From: Shimia sp. R9_2
GTDB lineage: Bacteria > Pseudomonadota > Alphaproteobacteria > Rhodobacterales > Rhodobacteraceae
Assembly (NCBI RefSeq): GCF_017743735.1
Contig: NZ_JAGHRO010000004.1
Location: forward strand, 124,001-188,000
Direction: 5' to 3'
DNA length: 64,000 nucleotides
The notes under the pieces are model-generated. The model saw nothing but the letters and a program-made list of their open reading frames with translations, was not told the origin of the DNA and made no database searches. Below are positions 8,005-18,014 of this stretch, piece after piece (positions within the stretch are counted from its first letter, which is position 1; every line of letters starts with the position of its first letter). The position numbers were made by a program, and so were the translations under genes.

Positions 8005-9309
8005 ATGGCGAAATCCCGGGAGGCCTTTCGCACAATCAGCGAAGTGGCCGATTGGCTTGATGTCCAAACCCATGTTCTTCGGTTCTGGGAAAGCAAATTC
8101 TCGCAGGTGAAACCTGTCAAACGTGCCGGTGGTCGACGCTATTATCGACCGCAGGATATGGAGTTGCTGGGCGGTATCAAAAAGCTTTTGCACGAAGATG
8201 GCATGCCCATCAAAGACGCGCAGAAGCTCATTCGCGAAATGGGTGTCAAACACGTTTCTTCGCTGTCTCAGCCCATCGACGAGCCCAGCAAGTCCCCTGC
8301 TAAGGCAGAAATCGAAGCGACGCCGGAACCGGTGGCGACTGAGACGGAGGTCGCGCCATCTCCTGAGATGGAGTTTACCCCATCTGAAACAGCCGAAGCG
8401 CCAGCCTTTGAGCCCCAAGAAGAGCTCGAAGAAGCGCCGCTGCCAGAAGCTTCTGAAACAGAAGGCCAAGAGATTTCGCAAGATCCGATCGCTGCTCCTG
8501 TGGCTGCAGGCACCGATGATCTGGAAACCCCGCCTCTCTTTGAGCCAGAAGAGCTTCCAAACACGGTCGGAACGGACACCGCTGACGCGGAGATGAGCTT
8601 TGAGCCAATGCCAAGTGCCAGCGACGACACGTCGGCCTCAGCCCCAGCTGCCAACAACACAATAGGTGGCGCGGACACCGCCACCATTGGCGATCTCTTT
8701 GCGTCTTTGGACGCTGCATCGGCAAAACAAGAGCTCGACTCTGTCTTAGAGACCGAAACGCATGAGCCTACGACAGACTCCTCTGCGCCAACGGATGTAG
8801 AAGCGGATTTCACTGTCGAGGACACGCTTGATTCTGATTTCACTCCTGAGATCGATGAAACGCCTGCGTTGACAGAGGCGGATAGCGCTGGTGAGTTCAC
8901 GCTTGAAACAAGCCCGACCGACATGCCGGAACCGGCGTTTGAACCGGCAGTTAGCGAAGCGCCAGAAACGACTGCCCCTGCCGCCTTCTCGCCGGAAGAG
9001 GCTGCTCCGGTTGCTTCGGACACAGCTCAGGCTGTTGAAGCGTCTGTCGAGAATGAGCCTTCCGCACCTGAACAGACAGCACCTGCGACGCCTGAAGATA
9101 TGCCTTCAGTAGACGCAGTTCAGCCCGTAAGTGCCGAGGAAGGCCAGCCTGTCGAGGCAGAAACAACCGGCATGACAATAGAACAGGAGGAAAGCCAAGA
9201 TGCCTTCCTTTCCGTGATCACCAAACAGGTGCGTGTGGCTCCAGAAAATCAAAGCCGCGCCGCTGAGCTTTTAGCGCGCCTTGAGGCATTGCACGCCAAA
9301 GCAAGCTAA
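8005..9309 (+). CDS. MerR family regulator with a long acidic disordered tail
   Basis: A 434-residue protein. Residues 1-90 are a MerR-type winged helix ([19 protein letters not shown], then [12 protein letters not shown] and [15 protein letters not shown]). From about 95 to 390 the chain is a low-complexity run rich in Glu, Ala, Pro, Thr and Ser with no cysteines, so there is no metal or thiol sensor like that of classical MerR proteins. A short, more ordered and perhaps conserved end follows ([20 protein letters not shown], then [12 protein letters not shown]). A MerR protein next to ihfA is a standard alphaproteobacterial pairing. Targets unknown. The tail probably varies in length between relatives. 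Confidence 0.85.
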   Translation: MAKSREAFRTISEVADWLDVQTHVLRFWESKFSQVKPVKRAGGRRYYRPQDMELLGGIKKLLHEDGMPIKDAQKLIREMGVKHVSSLSQPIDEPSKSPAKAEIEATPEPVATETEVAPSPEMEFTPSETAEAPAFEPQEELEEAPLPEASETEGQEISQDPIAAPVAAGTDDLETPPLFEPEELPNTVGTDTADAEMSFEPMPSASDDTSASAPAANNTIGGADTATIGDLFASLDAASAKQELDSVLETETHEPTTDSSAPTDVEADFTVEDTLDSDFTPEIDETPALTEADSAGEFTLETSPTDMPEPAFEPAVSEAPETTAPAAFSPEEAAPVASDTAQAVEASVENEPSAPEQTAPATPEDMPSVDAVQPVSAEEGQPVEAETTGMTIEQEESQDAFLSVITKQVRVAPENQSRAAELLARLEALHAKAS

Positions 9310-9381
9310 TCCGGAAGGGTGCGAAAAGTTGCAATTTTTGACTTGCTCCCGCCCGCAATTCCGTTATGAACAGCCCATCGT

Positions 9382-9458
9382 CGGGCTATGGCGCAGCCTG
9401 GTAGCGCGTCCGTCTGGGGGACGGAAGGTCGCAGGTTCGAGTCCTGCTAGCCCGACCA
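9382..9458 (+). tRNA. tRNA-Pro (anticodon GGG)
   Basis: The 77-base gene folds into a full cloverleaf: acceptor cgggcta/tagcccg, D stem gcgc/gcgc, anticodon stem tccgt/acgga around the loop ctggggg, T stem gcagg/cctgc around ttcgagt, then the encoded acca end. The loop puts GGG at positions 34-36, reading CCC proline codons. Confidence 0.96.
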
Positions 9459-9516
9459 TTCAAAACCGCCCGTGTGCCGCAAGGCCCGGGCGTTTTGTAT
9501 ATCCGGAAGGACCATT

Positions 9517-10593
9517 ATGACCGGCGTATTGCCCAGCCAAACCATTGAAACCATGCTGACAAACGGCGAAATTCGCGTGTCAGAACCGGTTGTTGAAGGC
9601 CAGGTCCAACCTGCATCGCTTGATCTGCGTCTTGGCAATGTTGCCCACCGCGTCCGCGCGTCATTCTTGGCCGGACAGGGCCGCACGGTGGCCGAACGCC
9701 TCAGCGAATTTGAGATGCACCGTATCGACCTCTCAGATGGCGCGGTGTTGGAAAAGGGCTGCGTTTATGTCGTTCCCCTGATGGAAGCACTCAACCTCCC
9801 CGAAGTTGTTCAAGCTGTTGCCAATGCCAAAAGCTCAACCGGCCGACTGGACTTGTTGACCCGCACCATCACGGATGGCGGCACAGAGTTTGACCGCATC
9901 GCTGCCGGTTACAACGGCCCGCTTTATGCAGAGATCTGCCCGCGCAGCTTTTCGGTGCTTGTCCGCCCCGGAATGCGCCTCAACCAGATCCGCTTCCGAG
10001 CTGGACAAAGCCTGCTAAGCGACGTCGATCTGCGTGTCTTGCATGAGCGCAGCCCGCTGGTGGACGGCGAGGCTGTAATTGACGACGGGCTTGGTTTTTC
10101 TGTCGATCTCAAACCCGCAGACGGCACCCTTGTTGGCTATCGTGCCAAGCCGCACACCGGCGTGATTGATCTGGAAAATATTGGGCATTACGACCCGTCC
10201 GAATATTGGGAAGAGCTGCACAGCTCTGACGGAAAGATCATTCTCGATCCCGGCGCGTTCTACATTCTGGTGAGCCGTGAAGCCGTGCATATCCCGCCCG
10301 CTTATGCCGCGGAGATGGCTCCGTTCCTGGCAATGGTGGGTGAATTCCGCGTGCACTACGCGGGCTTCTTTGATCCGGGCTTTGGCCACGCTGAAGCTGG
10401 CGGAACAGGGTCACGGGGCGTGTTGGAAGTACGCTGCCACGAGGCCCCCTTTGTGCTGGAACACGGCCAAGTGGTCGGGCGCTTGGTCTATGAGCGTATG
10501 GCGGACGTGCCAGAACAGCTATATGGCGCTGGCATTGCGTCCAACTATCAGGGTCAAGGCCTGAAACTCAGTAAACATTTTAAGGCAGCGTAA
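9517..10593 (+). CDS. dcd: dCTP deaminase (long alphaproteobacterial form)
   Basis: A 358-residue protein; I chose the ATG at 9517 (MTGVLPSQTIETM) over an in-frame start 15 codons upstream that runs back towards the tRNA. The N-terminal half has dCTP deaminase/dUTPase-like features: QPASLDLRLGNVAHRVRA (about 28-45) and AKSSTGRLDLLTRTI (about 104-118, the substrate loop). The C-terminal half (from about 190) looks like a second copy of the fold, with FYILVSREAVHIPPAYAAEM and HAEAGGTGSRGVLEVRC. Ordinary Dcd is about 190 residues and works as a homotrimer, so this form resembles an internal duplication. It converts dCTP to dUTP on the way to dTMP. Confidence 0.85.
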   Translation: MTGVLPSQTIETMLTNGEIRVSEPVVEGQVQPASLDLRLGNVAHRVRASFLAGQGRTVAERLSEFEMHRIDLSDGAVLEKGCVYVVPLMEALNLPEVVQAVANAKSSTGRLDLLTRTITDGGTEFDRIAAGYNGPLYAEICPRSFSVLVRPGMRLNQIRFRAGQSLLSDVDLRVLHERSPLVDGEAVIDDGLGFSVDLKPADGTLVGYRAKPHTGVIDLENIGHYDPSEYWEELHSSDGKIILDPGAFYILVSREAVHIPPAYAAEMAPFLAMVGEFRVHYAGFFDPGFGHAEAGGTGSRGVLEVRCHEAPFVLEHGQVVGRLVYERMADVPEQLYGAGIASNYQGQGLKLSKHFKAA

Positions 10594-10614
10594 CACAGAC
10601 GCTGCCATTGGGAC

Positions 10615-10839
10615 TTAGAAGCGGTTCAGCCGGCGCATCGCGCGCATGGCTTGTTTCGCCTGTTTGTTCCCTTGAGGGTTCACCTGTGGCCCGTGCCCTT
10701 CGTCACCATCCGCGCGCGCATGTTTCTGGGACTTGCCACGCGATTTGGACATGGCGTCAAAGCCTGCGTTGATCCCGCCATTCACCAGCCGCCGCACAAC
10801 CTGACGGATGACCATATTGATAAGTTGGTTCGCGTTCAT
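10615..10839 (-). CDS. Small basic protein of unknown function
   Basis: A 74-residue protein starting MNANQLINMVIRQVVRRLVN; an in-frame ATG 8 codons earlier is also possible. The N-terminal third looks like an amphipathic helix, the middle is polar and low in complexity (KSRGKSQKHARADGDEGHGP) and the end is basic (KQAMRAMRRLNRF). No known domain. It lies downstream of scpB on the same strand and could be the last gene of that operon. I recall similar short proteins in Rhodobacterales but cannot name the family. Confidence 0.55.
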   Translation of the reverse strand: MNANQLINMVIRQVVRRLVNGGINAGFDAMSKSRGKSQKHARADGDEGHGPQVNPQGNKQAKQAMRAMRRLNRF

Positions 10840-10926
10840 TTTGCGCGCTCCCTGCTGCCTCATGCGGAATGTATACCAAGATTGCGCCGAATTTAAGGCC
10901 CGCGCTCCCTGTTGTCGGGATTGTGT

Positions 10927-11637
10927 TTAATCCTCAAAGAGTTCGGATTGCCCTGTGACGGCCTCTTCGTCCTCATCGTCACCTGTGGATACACCCAGCG
11001 GAATGGTGCCCGGCGGCGGACGGTTCTCCAAAAGCCCCGCGGCACGCAGTTCTTTCAACCCAGGCAGATCGCGCGCACTGGAGAGGCCAAAATGATCCAG
11101 AAACTCAGGCGTCACCACAAACGTCACCGGACGTCCCGGTGTCATCTTACGACGCCCCAAACGGATCCACTCCATTTCCAGCAACTGATCGACCGTGCCC
11201 CGGCTCACGCTCACGCCCCGGATCTCTTCGATCTCGGCACGGGTCACCGGCTGATGGTAGGCGATAATGGCAAGTGTTTCGATCGCTGCGCGAGACAGTT
11301 TGCGCGTCTCAACGGTTTCTTTTTGCAGCAAAAAGCTCAGATCAGGAGCGGTCCGCATGGCCCAAGCGTCGCCCACCTTGACCACACGCACGCCGCGCCC
11401 CTCATAGCGCTTGCGCAGGTGCACCACCGCCTCCGCCGCATCACAACCATGCGGCATGCGATCGTTCATTTCCTTGACGCTCACAGGCTCTGTGCTGGCA
11501 AAGAGGATCGCTTCACACATGCGCTCCTGCTCCGCAATGGGCGGCGCCTCAAACAGGCTTTCCTCCTGCGCGGGCCGCTCTGCGTGTGCAGCCTCTGCCC
11601 CGGCATCAATATTGGCGGCGTTGTCGGTCTCAGTCAT
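10927..11637 (-). CDS. scpB: Segregation and condensation protein B
   Basis: A 236-residue ScpB with two winged-helix domains: EQERMCEAILFASTEPVSVK (about 54-73) and LSRAAIETLAIIAYHQPVTR followed by AEIEEIRGVSVS (about 133-164). ScpB dimers bind ScpA and, with SMC, form the bacterial condensin that organises and separates chromosomes. The long N-terminal tail (about 50 residues) and acidic C-terminus (DDEDEEAVTGQSELFED) are variable. Its start overlaps the end of scpA by 8 bp, so translation is probably coupled. Confidence 0.94.
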   Translation of the reverse strand: MTETDNAANIDAGAEAAHAERPAQEESLFEAPPIAEQERMCEAILFASTEPVSVKEMNDRMPHGCDAAEAVVHLRKRYEGRGVRVVKVGDAWAMRTAPDLSFLLQKETVETRKLSRAAIETLAIIAYHQPVTRAEIEEIRGVSVSRGTVDQLLEMEWIRLGRRKMTPGRPVTFVVTPEFLDHFGLSSARDLPGLKELRAAGLLENRPPPGTIPLGVSTGDDEDEEAVTGQSELFED

Positions 11638-12442
11638 CCCTGTCGTCTCTCCTGCGCACTTCTATGGGCGCAAAGGTCTCGCTTTGCCGGATAAACACCT
11701 TACCCTCCTTGGCCAGCTCCAAAGAGGCCGCAAATGTCGCTGCCGTGGCCGAACGCCGTTTCTTCGGATCGTTCTCCCACCCAGTTGGCAAGTAGCTCAG
11801 AATATCCGTCCAAGCGCCAGCAAAGCCGATCAACCCGCGCATCCGCTCCAGAGCTTCTTCCATCGTAAAGACGGATTCGCGATCCATCACAAATGGGCGG
11901 AATTCATCTTTGGTCTTAAGCCGCGCATATCCCTGCATGAGATCAAGCAGCGTGGCCGTGAATGTCACTTTGCGCACGCGCTCCACGCTCTCTGGAATGC
12001 CGCGCGCAAAGAAGTCCCGGCCCAATCTGTCACGCGCCATGAGCTTGGCCGCCGCATCACGCATCGCTTGCAGGCGTTCCAGCTGAAACGCCAGGTGCGC
12101 GGCGAGTTCTTCGCCCGAAGGGCCCTCTTCCGTGGGATCAGGGGGAAGCAGCAACCGCGACTTCAGAAAGGCGAGCCAGGCCGCCATCACCAGATAATCT
12201 GCGGCGAGCTCCAACCGCAAACGCTTGGCCCGCTCCACAAAATCAAGATATTGCTGCGCCAGCTCCAGAATAGAGATCTTGCGCAGATCCACCTTCTGCG
12301 TGCGCGACAGCGTCAACAAAAGGTCCAATGGCCCTTCAAAACCATCGACATCCACAATCAGAGCCTCAGCCGCCATACGCTCAGCGACAGTCATCTCCCC
12401 CGTGTCATCGGGTCCGGTGTCTTCGATGTCAGTGTCGGCCAT
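11630..12442 (-). CDS. scpA: Segregation and condensation protein A
   Basis: A 270-residue kleisin subunit of SMC-ScpAB. The family signature FEGPLDLLLTLSRTQKVDLR (about 34-53) is followed by ISILELAQQYLDFVE and ADYLVMAAWLAFLKSRLLLP. The N-terminal 25 residues are acidic and variable. It binds the SMC head and neck and ScpB. It starts 12 bp after nagZ and overlaps scpB, within a minus-strand run argS-SPOR-nagZ-scpA-scpB. Confidence 0.94.
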   Translation of the reverse strand: MADTDIEDTGPDDTGEMTVAERMAAEALIVDVDGFEGPLDLLLTLSRTQKVDLRKISILELAQQYLDFVERAKRLRLELAADYLVMAAWLAFLKSRLLLPPDPTEEGPSGEELAAHLAFQLERLQAMRDAAAKLMARDRLGRDFFARGIPESVERVRKVTFTATLLDLMQGYARLKTKDEFRPFVMDRESVFTMEEALERMRGLIGFAGAWTDILSYLPTGWENDPKKRRSATAATFAASLELAKEGKVFIRQSETFAPIEVRRRDDRDD

Positions 12443-12454
12443 TCACTTGCCCGT

Positions 12455-13438
12455 TCAGAACGCTTTAAGTTCCTCGGCAAGCGCTTCAATGTCAACAGGT
12501 TGTGGCACGCGCTTGATCGCCAGAACGGCCTCGGCCCGCGCCTGCGCCGCATCACTCATCTCTCCGCAAGCTTCTGCAACGGCCTGTCGATCCGCAAAGC
12601 TGCCGTTACAGTGTAGAACCGCGTCACAGCCAGCCGCCAGCGAAGCAATAGACCGCGCGGTGACCGTGCCGCTCAAGGCTTCCATGCCGATGTCATCGGT
12701 CATGATCAGACCACCAAAGCCGATGTCCTCACGGATCATCTGCATTGCCTTGGCAGAGGTGGTTGCAGGGGCATCATCAACCGCATCAAACACGATATGC
12801 GCTGTCATGCCCATCGGCAGGTCATTCAGCGCCCGAAAGGGGGCGAAATCGGCCTCAAGCTCTTTGCGCGGAGCTGTCACGCGGGGAAGGTCCAAGTGGC
12901 TGTCCACAAAGGCGCGGCCATGGCCCGGCATATGTTTGATCACCGGCAAGACACCGCCATCCAGCAAGCCATCGGCAACCGCGCGTCCGATCTCAGCAAC
13001 TTTCGCGCTGTCATCGCCATAACAGCGGTTCTGCAGGAATTTATGGGTTTCGGGGCGTGCGACATCCAACATGGGGGCGCAGTTGCTATCAATACCAAGG
13101 CCCCGCAGTTCATGCGCAATCATGCGGTAGCGCAGATACATCGCACGGGCCGCATTCTCACCGACCTGTGCCACTTGCTCCAAAGGCGGCAGCCATTCCG
13201 TTGCCATAGGCGCACGAATGCGCTGCACGCGCCCGCCCTCCTGATCAATGGTGATCGGCGCATCATGATCGACACAGGCGCGTAGATCATCACACAGCGC
13301 CCGCACTTGATCCGCAGTGTCGATATTACGCGCAAACAGAATAAAGCCAAAAGGCCGCGTCTCGCGAAAGAGCGCTTTCTCCTCCGCCGTTACGCGCAGC
13401 CCTTCACAGCCGGAAATGACCGCACCAAACCGGCTCAC
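12455..13438 (-). CDS. nagZ: Beta-N-acetylhexosaminidase NagZ
   Basis: A 327-residue glycoside hydrolase family 3 enzyme that removes GlcNAc from anhydromuropeptides in cell-wall recycling. Key motifs: ITIDQEGGRVQR (about 63-74), the KHMPGHGRAFVDSH loop with the catalytic His-Asp pair (about 164-177), and MTDDIGMEAL with the nucleophile Asp (about 245-254). No signal peptide, as expected for a cytoplasmic enzyme. Its start overlaps the stop of the SPOR gene in an ATGA arrangement (13435-13438). Confidence 0.94.
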   Translation of the reverse strand: MSRFGAVISGCEGLRVTAEEKALFRETRPFGFILFARNIDTADQVRALCDDLRACVDHDAPITIDQEGGRVQRIRAPMATEWLPPLEQVAQVGENAARAMYLRYRMIAHELRGLGIDSNCAPMLDVARPETHKFLQNRCYGDDSAKVAEIGRAVADGLLDGGVLPVIKHMPGHGRAFVDSHLDLPRVTAPRKELEADFAPFRALNDLPMGMTAHIVFDAVDDAPATTSAKAMQMIREDIGFGGLIMTDDIGMEALSGTVTARSIASLAAGCDAVLHCNGSFADRQAVAEACGEMSDAAQARAEAVLAIKRVPQPVDIEALAEELKAF

Positions 13439-14469
13439 CGGGTGGTCACCGGAATACAGTCCGCGTTCTCAGCTTTCAGAGCGGAACACAGACGACGTGC
13501 ATCACTAACGTTTTCAAAACCCATGGCGCGCAGCCGGTAAAAAACGCGGCCTCCGCTGCTGGCTTTCTGGATCACGCGGGTCTTGCCACCCAGATACGGC
13601 TCAAAACGGCTCTGAAGGCGGGCCCATTCAGCGCTCGCAATTTCTGCAGTTTCATAAGCACCAAGTTGGACCAGACGTGTCCCCGCAGGAATATCTTCCG
13701 GGTCGATAGATTTCAGCACGCTGCCCACAGCGGCATCAATCGCGGCAATCTGCTGTTGTCGCGGAGAGGCTGACAAGCCTGCTGGACGCAACACGGGCCG
13801 CAAGGAGCGCTTGATACCCCCTTGGATCTCGGGTTTGGGCGTCTCGGTTTCTGGCGCGATCTCGTTCTCGGCTTCGATCACATTCAGCGACGCAGGGATG
13901 GCCTGTGCCTCTGCCCCGGCCGCTTCAGTGCCGCTCAAAGGTGTTGCTCCGGCAGAGAGCTGTGCAGCAAGCTCTTCAACCGACAAAGGTTTGCTCACGT
14001 CCAAAGCCGCAGGGGCGACGATTGGAGTGGTATCAGTGAGCGTCAGCGTGTCCGTTTCCACCGCTGGCGGTGACACACGCGTGACCGGTTGCTCTGTGGC
14101 GGGCGCAGCCGCATTGGCAGCACCAGACACCACCCGGTCTCTTTCGGTCAATGCAATCGGCGGGGGCGCAACAATCACCTGATCGGCGGGACCAGCCGCG
14201 CCGCCATCAGCCGCAACCTCATTGACCATCAAACCCTGATGACCCGCCTGTCGTCCGCCCGGATCCTCGGGCTGAATACGCATCGGTCCTTCCAGCGCGC
14301 GCACCACAGGCACGCCGCTCACATCCCGTGAAAGAATTTGGTAGCCCCAGACGCAGGTGCCAAGCACAAGCGCTGCCGAAACAAACATACCCGCGCGGTT
14401 GACCAAAAGGGCCGCATTCGGGGAGTCGCCGTTGGGCGCGCCAGGCGCACCCATTGGAATTTCTGCCAT
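13435..14469 (-). CDS. SPOR-domain membrane-anchored protein
   Basis: A 344-residue protein; I chose the ATG at 14469 (MAEIPMGAPGAP), since the extension above it lacks family character. One transmembrane helix (about 28-45, AGMFVSAALVLGTCVWGY) places the rest in the periplasm. A proline/alanine/threonine-rich linker follows to about 250. The C-terminus is a SPOR domain (about 263-340: TRLVQLGAYETAEIASAEW, VFYRLRAMGF, RRLCSALKAENADC). SPOR domains bind denuded glycan at division septa. Sitting between argS and nagZ links it to peptidoglycan turnover. Confidence 0.85.
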   Translation of the reverse strand: MAEIPMGAPGAPNGDSPNAALLVNRAGMFVSAALVLGTCVWGYQILSRDVSGVPVVRALEGPMRIQPEDPGGRQAGHQGLMVNEVAADGGAAGPADQVIVAPPPIALTERDRVVSGAANAAAPATEQPVTRVSPPAVETDTLTLTDTTPIVAPAALDVSKPLSVEELAAQLSAGATPLSGTEAAGAEAQAIPASLNVIEAENEIAPETETPKPEIQGGIKRSLRPVLRPAGLSASPRQQQIAAIDAAVGSVLKSIDPEDIPAGTRLVQLGAYETAEIASAEWARLQSRFEPYLGGKTRVIQKASSGGRVFYRLRAMGFENVSDARRLCSALKAENADCIPVTTR

Positions 14470-14560
14470 TTTCGCCTCACTGCCCGCGCGCGCTCTCGTA
14501 AGCGATACGGTGTCGCCGGGGTCGTCTTGCCTAGTCCTCAACCCCGACGAACGTGCAGTT

Positions 14561-16306
14561 TCAGCGCATCTCTTGCGCCGGAGTTACGCCAAGAATACCA
14601 AGACCGGCGGAAATAACAACGGCCACGGCACGTGCCAGTGCAATTTTTGCTTGGCTTGTGGCCGCATCGCCCTCTTGCACGAAACGCAGCGAGGTATCCT
14701 CATTGCCTTTGTAGTAGAGCGCGTGGAGTTCTCCAGCCAATTCATAGAGATAGAAGGCAATGCGGTGCGGCTCATTTGTGCGCCCTGCAATCTCTACCAG
14801 ACGCGGCCATTCGGCAATCTTTTTGGCCACACCAATCTCTGCATCATGGCTGAGCTTGCTCAGATCTGCGCCAGCAAGCGTGGCATCGTCTGCTGTAATG
14901 CCGGCAGATGCGGCATTCTTCAGAACCGAACACACCCGTGCGTGTGCGTATTGCACATAGAACACCGGATTGTCCTTGGACTGCTCCAGCACCTTATCAA
15001 AGTCAAAGTCCAGCGGCGCATCGTTCTTGCGGGTCAGCATAACAAAACGCGTCACATCAGGCCCAACCTGATCCACAACGTCGCGCAGGGTGATGAACGT
15101 CCCTGCGCGCTTGGACATCTTGAACGGCTCACCGTTTTTGAAGAGCTTCACCAGCTGGGTCAACTTGATATCGAGAGGTACATTGCCGTCCGACAGAGCC
15201 GAAACCGCAGCCTTCATGCGCTTGACATAGCCGCCATGGTCCGCGCCAAAGACATCGATCAACGCGTCAAAGCCACGGGTGACCTTGTCATAGTGATAGG
15301 CGATATCGGGCGCGAAATAGGTCCAGCTGCCGTCCGATTTCTTCACCGGACGGTCGACATCGTCGCCATGGTCGGTGGAGCGGAACAGGGTCTGCTCACG
15401 TGGCTCCCAGTCTTCGGGTTTTTTGCCCTTTGGTGGCTCCAGCACACCTTCATAGATCAGGCCTTTGCCCTCAAGCTCCGCCAAAGCGCTCTCAATCCGG
15501 CCGGTGCCATACAGGGATTTTTCTGAGTAAAACTCATCCATGGTCACGCCCAGCGCCTTCAGGTCAGCGCGGATCAAATCCATCATGGCTTCCGTGGCAT
15601 ACTCACGGATTTCGGCAAGCCAAACGTCTTCGCCTTTGTCGAGATAGGCGTCGCCCACCCTTTCTTTCAGCGCTTCACCAACCGGGATCAGATAGTCACC
15701 GGGATAGGTTCCATCTTCAAACGCCACCTCTTGCCCGTGCGCTTCCTGATAGCGCAGGTACACAGAGCGCGCGAGCACATCGACCTGCGCGCCGCCGTCG
15801 TTGATGTAATATTCGCGCGTGACGTCAAAGCCGACAAAATCCAGAAGGCTCGCAAGTGCGTCACCAAAGACCGCGCCGCGGGTGTGCCCCACGTGCAGTG
15901 GCCCTGTCGGGTTTGCAGAGACATACTCTACGTTGACCTTCTTGCCCGCACCCATGGTGGAGCGGCCAAAGTCATTGCCGCCTTCCAGCGCGGCTTTCAC
16001 AACATTCTGCCAAAGAACTGGTGCAAGGCGCAGGTTCAAAAAGCCAGGGCCGGCAACTTCCGCCACGTCGACACGTGCATCTTCCGCCAGCTTACCCGCG
16101 AGCGTGTCGGCGATGTCGCGCGGTTTCATTTTGGCAGGTTTGGCCAGCACCATCGCTGCGTTGGTGGCCATATCGCCATGCAGCGCATCGCGCGGTGGCT
16201 CAACGGCCACGTTTTTAAAGTCCAGCCCTTCAGGCAGTGCGCCCTCGGCTTGCATCGCTTCCAGCGCGTCAATCACCAGCGCGCGGATCTCGGAAAACAG
16301 GTTCAT
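14561..16306 (-). CDS. argS: Arginyl-tRNA synthetase
   Basis: A 581-residue class I tRNA synthetase. It has the N-terminal Add-1 domain, the HIGH-type motif [12 protein letters not shown] (about 128-139), [15 protein letters not shown] and the KMSK-type motif [10 protein letters not shown] (about 399-408). The C-terminal helical anticodon-binding domain ends [11 protein letters not shown]. Length is standard. It starts the minus-strand run down to scpB; the gap to the SPOR gene is 91 bp. Confidence 0.96.
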   Translation of the reverse strand: MNLFSEIRALVIDALEAMQAEGALPEGLDFKNVAVEPPRDALHGDMATNAAMVLAKPAKMKPRDIADTLAGKLAEDARVDVAEVAGPGFLNLRLAPVLWQNVVKAALEGGNDFGRSTMGAGKKVNVEYVSANPTGPLHVGHTRGAVFGDALASLLDFVGFDVTREYYINDGGAQVDVLARSVYLRYQEAHGQEVAFEDGTYPGDYLIPVGEALKERVGDAYLDKGEDVWLAEIREYATEAMMDLIRADLKALGVTMDEFYSEKSLYGTGRIESALAELEGKGLIYEGVLEPPKGKKPEDWEPREQTLFRSTDHGDDVDRPVKKSDGSWTYFAPDIAYHYDKVTRGFDALIDVFGADHGGYVKRMKAAVSALSDGNVPLDIKLTQLVKLFKNGEPFKMSKRAGTFITLRDVVDQVGPDVTRFVMLTRKNDAPLDFDFDKVLEQSKDNPVFYVQYAHARVCSVLKNAASAGITADDATLAGADLSKLSHDAEIGVAKKIAEWPRLVEIAGRTNEPHRIAFYLYELAGELHALYYKGNEDTSLRFVQEGDAATSQAKIALARAVAVVISAGLGILGVTPAQEMR

Positions 16307-16379
16307 CAGACCGTCCTATACATGTCTTTGGTCTTGTCAGATTGCGGTGGGTTTATCACCACAGGCTGTCACGTCAACG

Positions 16380-17519
16380 TCACTTGCCAATTAGGCGCGC
16401 GTGCTGCTGCAATGCATAGCGGTCGGTCATACCGGAAATATAGTCCGACACCATGCGCGCCACAGCGGTTTCATCACCACATCGTCGCAGATCATCATGC
16501 CAACGTGCAGGCAGCAAATCAGGTTGCTTGAGGAACAGCGGAAATAGCTCCTCCACCACAATTGTCACTTCTTTGCGCATTTTCACAACAGAAGGGGCCC
16601 GATACATGCGGCTAAACAGGAAGGCGCGGATTTCTTTGAGGTCTGCCCACAATGCGCTGGAGAATTGCACCACCGGCCTTCCGCATCCCCGCAACTCCTC
16701 CACGGATTGCGCCCCCACCTCCTCAAGCGCCGCGCGCGAGGTTGCAATCACATCGCTCACCATCACGCCAAACACACGGCGCAACGCCTCATGCCGCCGG
16801 CGGATCGCTTCAAGACCGGGATAGCTCCTGTCCACATCTGCAAAAGCATCCCCGACAATCGGCAGCGCGCAGATTTCTTCCTCGGTGAAGAGCCCAGCGC
16901 GCAGGCCATCATGCAAGTCGTGATTGTTGTACGCCACATCATCGGCCAAGGCCGCCACCTGTGCCTCTGCACTCGCATGGGTGTGAAGCTCCAGATCATG
17001 CACCGCGTTGTAATCAGCCAGAGCATAAGGCAGATCGCCAACAACAGGACCATTGTGTTTGGCAATGCCTTCAAGGGTTTCCCAAGTCAGGTTCAACCCG
17101 TCAAAATCCGCATAGTGCCGCTCAAGTGAGGTCACGATCCGCACCGCTTGGGCGTTGTGATCAAAGCCGCCGTAGGGCTGCATCAGCGCGTCCAGCGCAT
17201 CTTCACCCGTGTGACCAAAAGGGGTGTGCCCCAGATCATGGGCCAAAGCGATGGCCTCAGTGATTTCCTGATTGAGGCCCAGAGCCCCTGCGATGGTCCG
17301 CGCCACCTGCGCGACCTCAATAGAGTGGGTCAGCCGCGTGCGGAAATAATCCCCTTCATGCTCCACAAACACCTGCGTTTTGTGCTTGAGCCGCCGAAAG
17401 GCGCTGGCGTGAATGATCCTGTCCCGATCCCGCTGAAAGCATGATCGAAAGCTGCTCTCCTCCTCCGGAATGCGCCGTCCCCGCGCATGTGCCGGATCTG
17501 AGGCGTAGGGCGCATACAT
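16380..17519 (-). CDS. dgt: dGTPase-like dNTP triphosphohydrolase (HD domain)
   Basis: A 379-residue HD-superfamily protein. Metal ligands are visible in HASAFRRLKHKTQV (about 38-51), THSIEVAQVART (about 65-76) and ALAHDLGHTPFGHTGED (about 92-108, the HD pair). The C-terminal antibiotic-binding subdomain (RMYRAPSVVKMRKEV) is also present. The family removes triphosphate from dNTPs, mainly dGTP, affecting nucleotide pools. It is the short type common in alphaproteobacteria rather than the about 500-residue E. coli Dgt. It is divergent from the IscA-type gene and upstream of argS. Confidence 0.9.
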   Translation of the reverse strand: MYAPYASDPAHARGRRIPEEESSFRSCFQRDRDRIIHASAFRRLKHKTQVFVEHEGDYFRTRLTHSIEVAQVARTIAGALGLNQEITEAIALAHDLGHTPFGHTGEDALDALMQPYGGFDHNAQAVRIVTSLERHYADFDGLNLTWETLEGIAKHNGPVVGDLPYALADYNAVHDLELHTHASAEAQVAALADDVAYNNHDLHDGLRAGLFTEEEICALPIVGDAFADVDRSYPGLEAIRRRHEALRRVFGVMVSDVIATSRAALEEVGAQSVEELRGCGRPVVQFSSALWADLKEIRAFLFSRMYRAPSVVKMRKEVTIVVEELFPLFLKQPDLLPARWHDDLRRCGDETAVARMVSDYISGMTDRYALQQHARLIGK

Positions 17520-17612
17520 GTGCGTGGTCCTTGTAGCCTGTCCTTGGCTTTTCTATATTGAGTTTTGCGCCCGCTTTGAACCGGGCAAATCGCGCGAATA
17601 GGACAAAAAATC

Positions 17613-17936
17613 ATGCAGTTGCCGCCCAAAGTAACCGAAAGAGCCTTCGAACGTCTCGCAGAGATCGGTGCCGCCGGTCAGGGTCAGGCCCTGCGCGTGG
17701 CCGTTGAAGGCGGCGGATGCTCAGGCTTTCAGTATGAGATCAAGCTGGATACGCCCAAGGATGATGACCTTGTGCTTGAAGGTGCTGGGGAGAAAGTTCT
17801 GGTGGACAGCGTTTCTCTGCCATTCTTGGCAGATGCAGTCATCGACTTTTCTGAAGAGCTCATTGGCGCGCGGTTTGTGATCAACAACCCCAATGCCACC
17901 AGCTCCTGCGGCTGCGGCACCAGCTTTTCGATGTAA
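17613..17936 (+). CDS. erpA: Iron-sulfur cluster assembly A-type carrier (ErpA/IscA family)
   Basis: A 107-residue HesB/IscA protein. The three cluster-ligand cysteines are in the family positions: GGGCSGFQYEI (about 37) and SCGCGTSF (about 101 and 103). A-type carriers take a [2Fe-2S] or [4Fe-4S] cluster from the scaffold to target enzymes. The acidic DDDLVLEGAGEK loop and VDSVSLPFLADAVID fit ErpA slightly better than SufA, and it is not inside a suf operon. Divergent from dgt. Confidence 0.9.
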   Translation: MQLPPKVTERAFERLAEIGAAGQGQALRVAVEGGGCSGFQYEIKLDTPKDDDLVLEGAGEKVLVDSVSLPFLADAVIDFSEELIGARFVINNPNATSSCGCGTSFSM

Positions 17937-18014
17937 GCACGCGGCGTTTCTCATCTTGCCGCCACCGATGTTTGCTGGGTAGATACAAAGACCCAGCGGA
18001 CAAAGGACAGCCTC

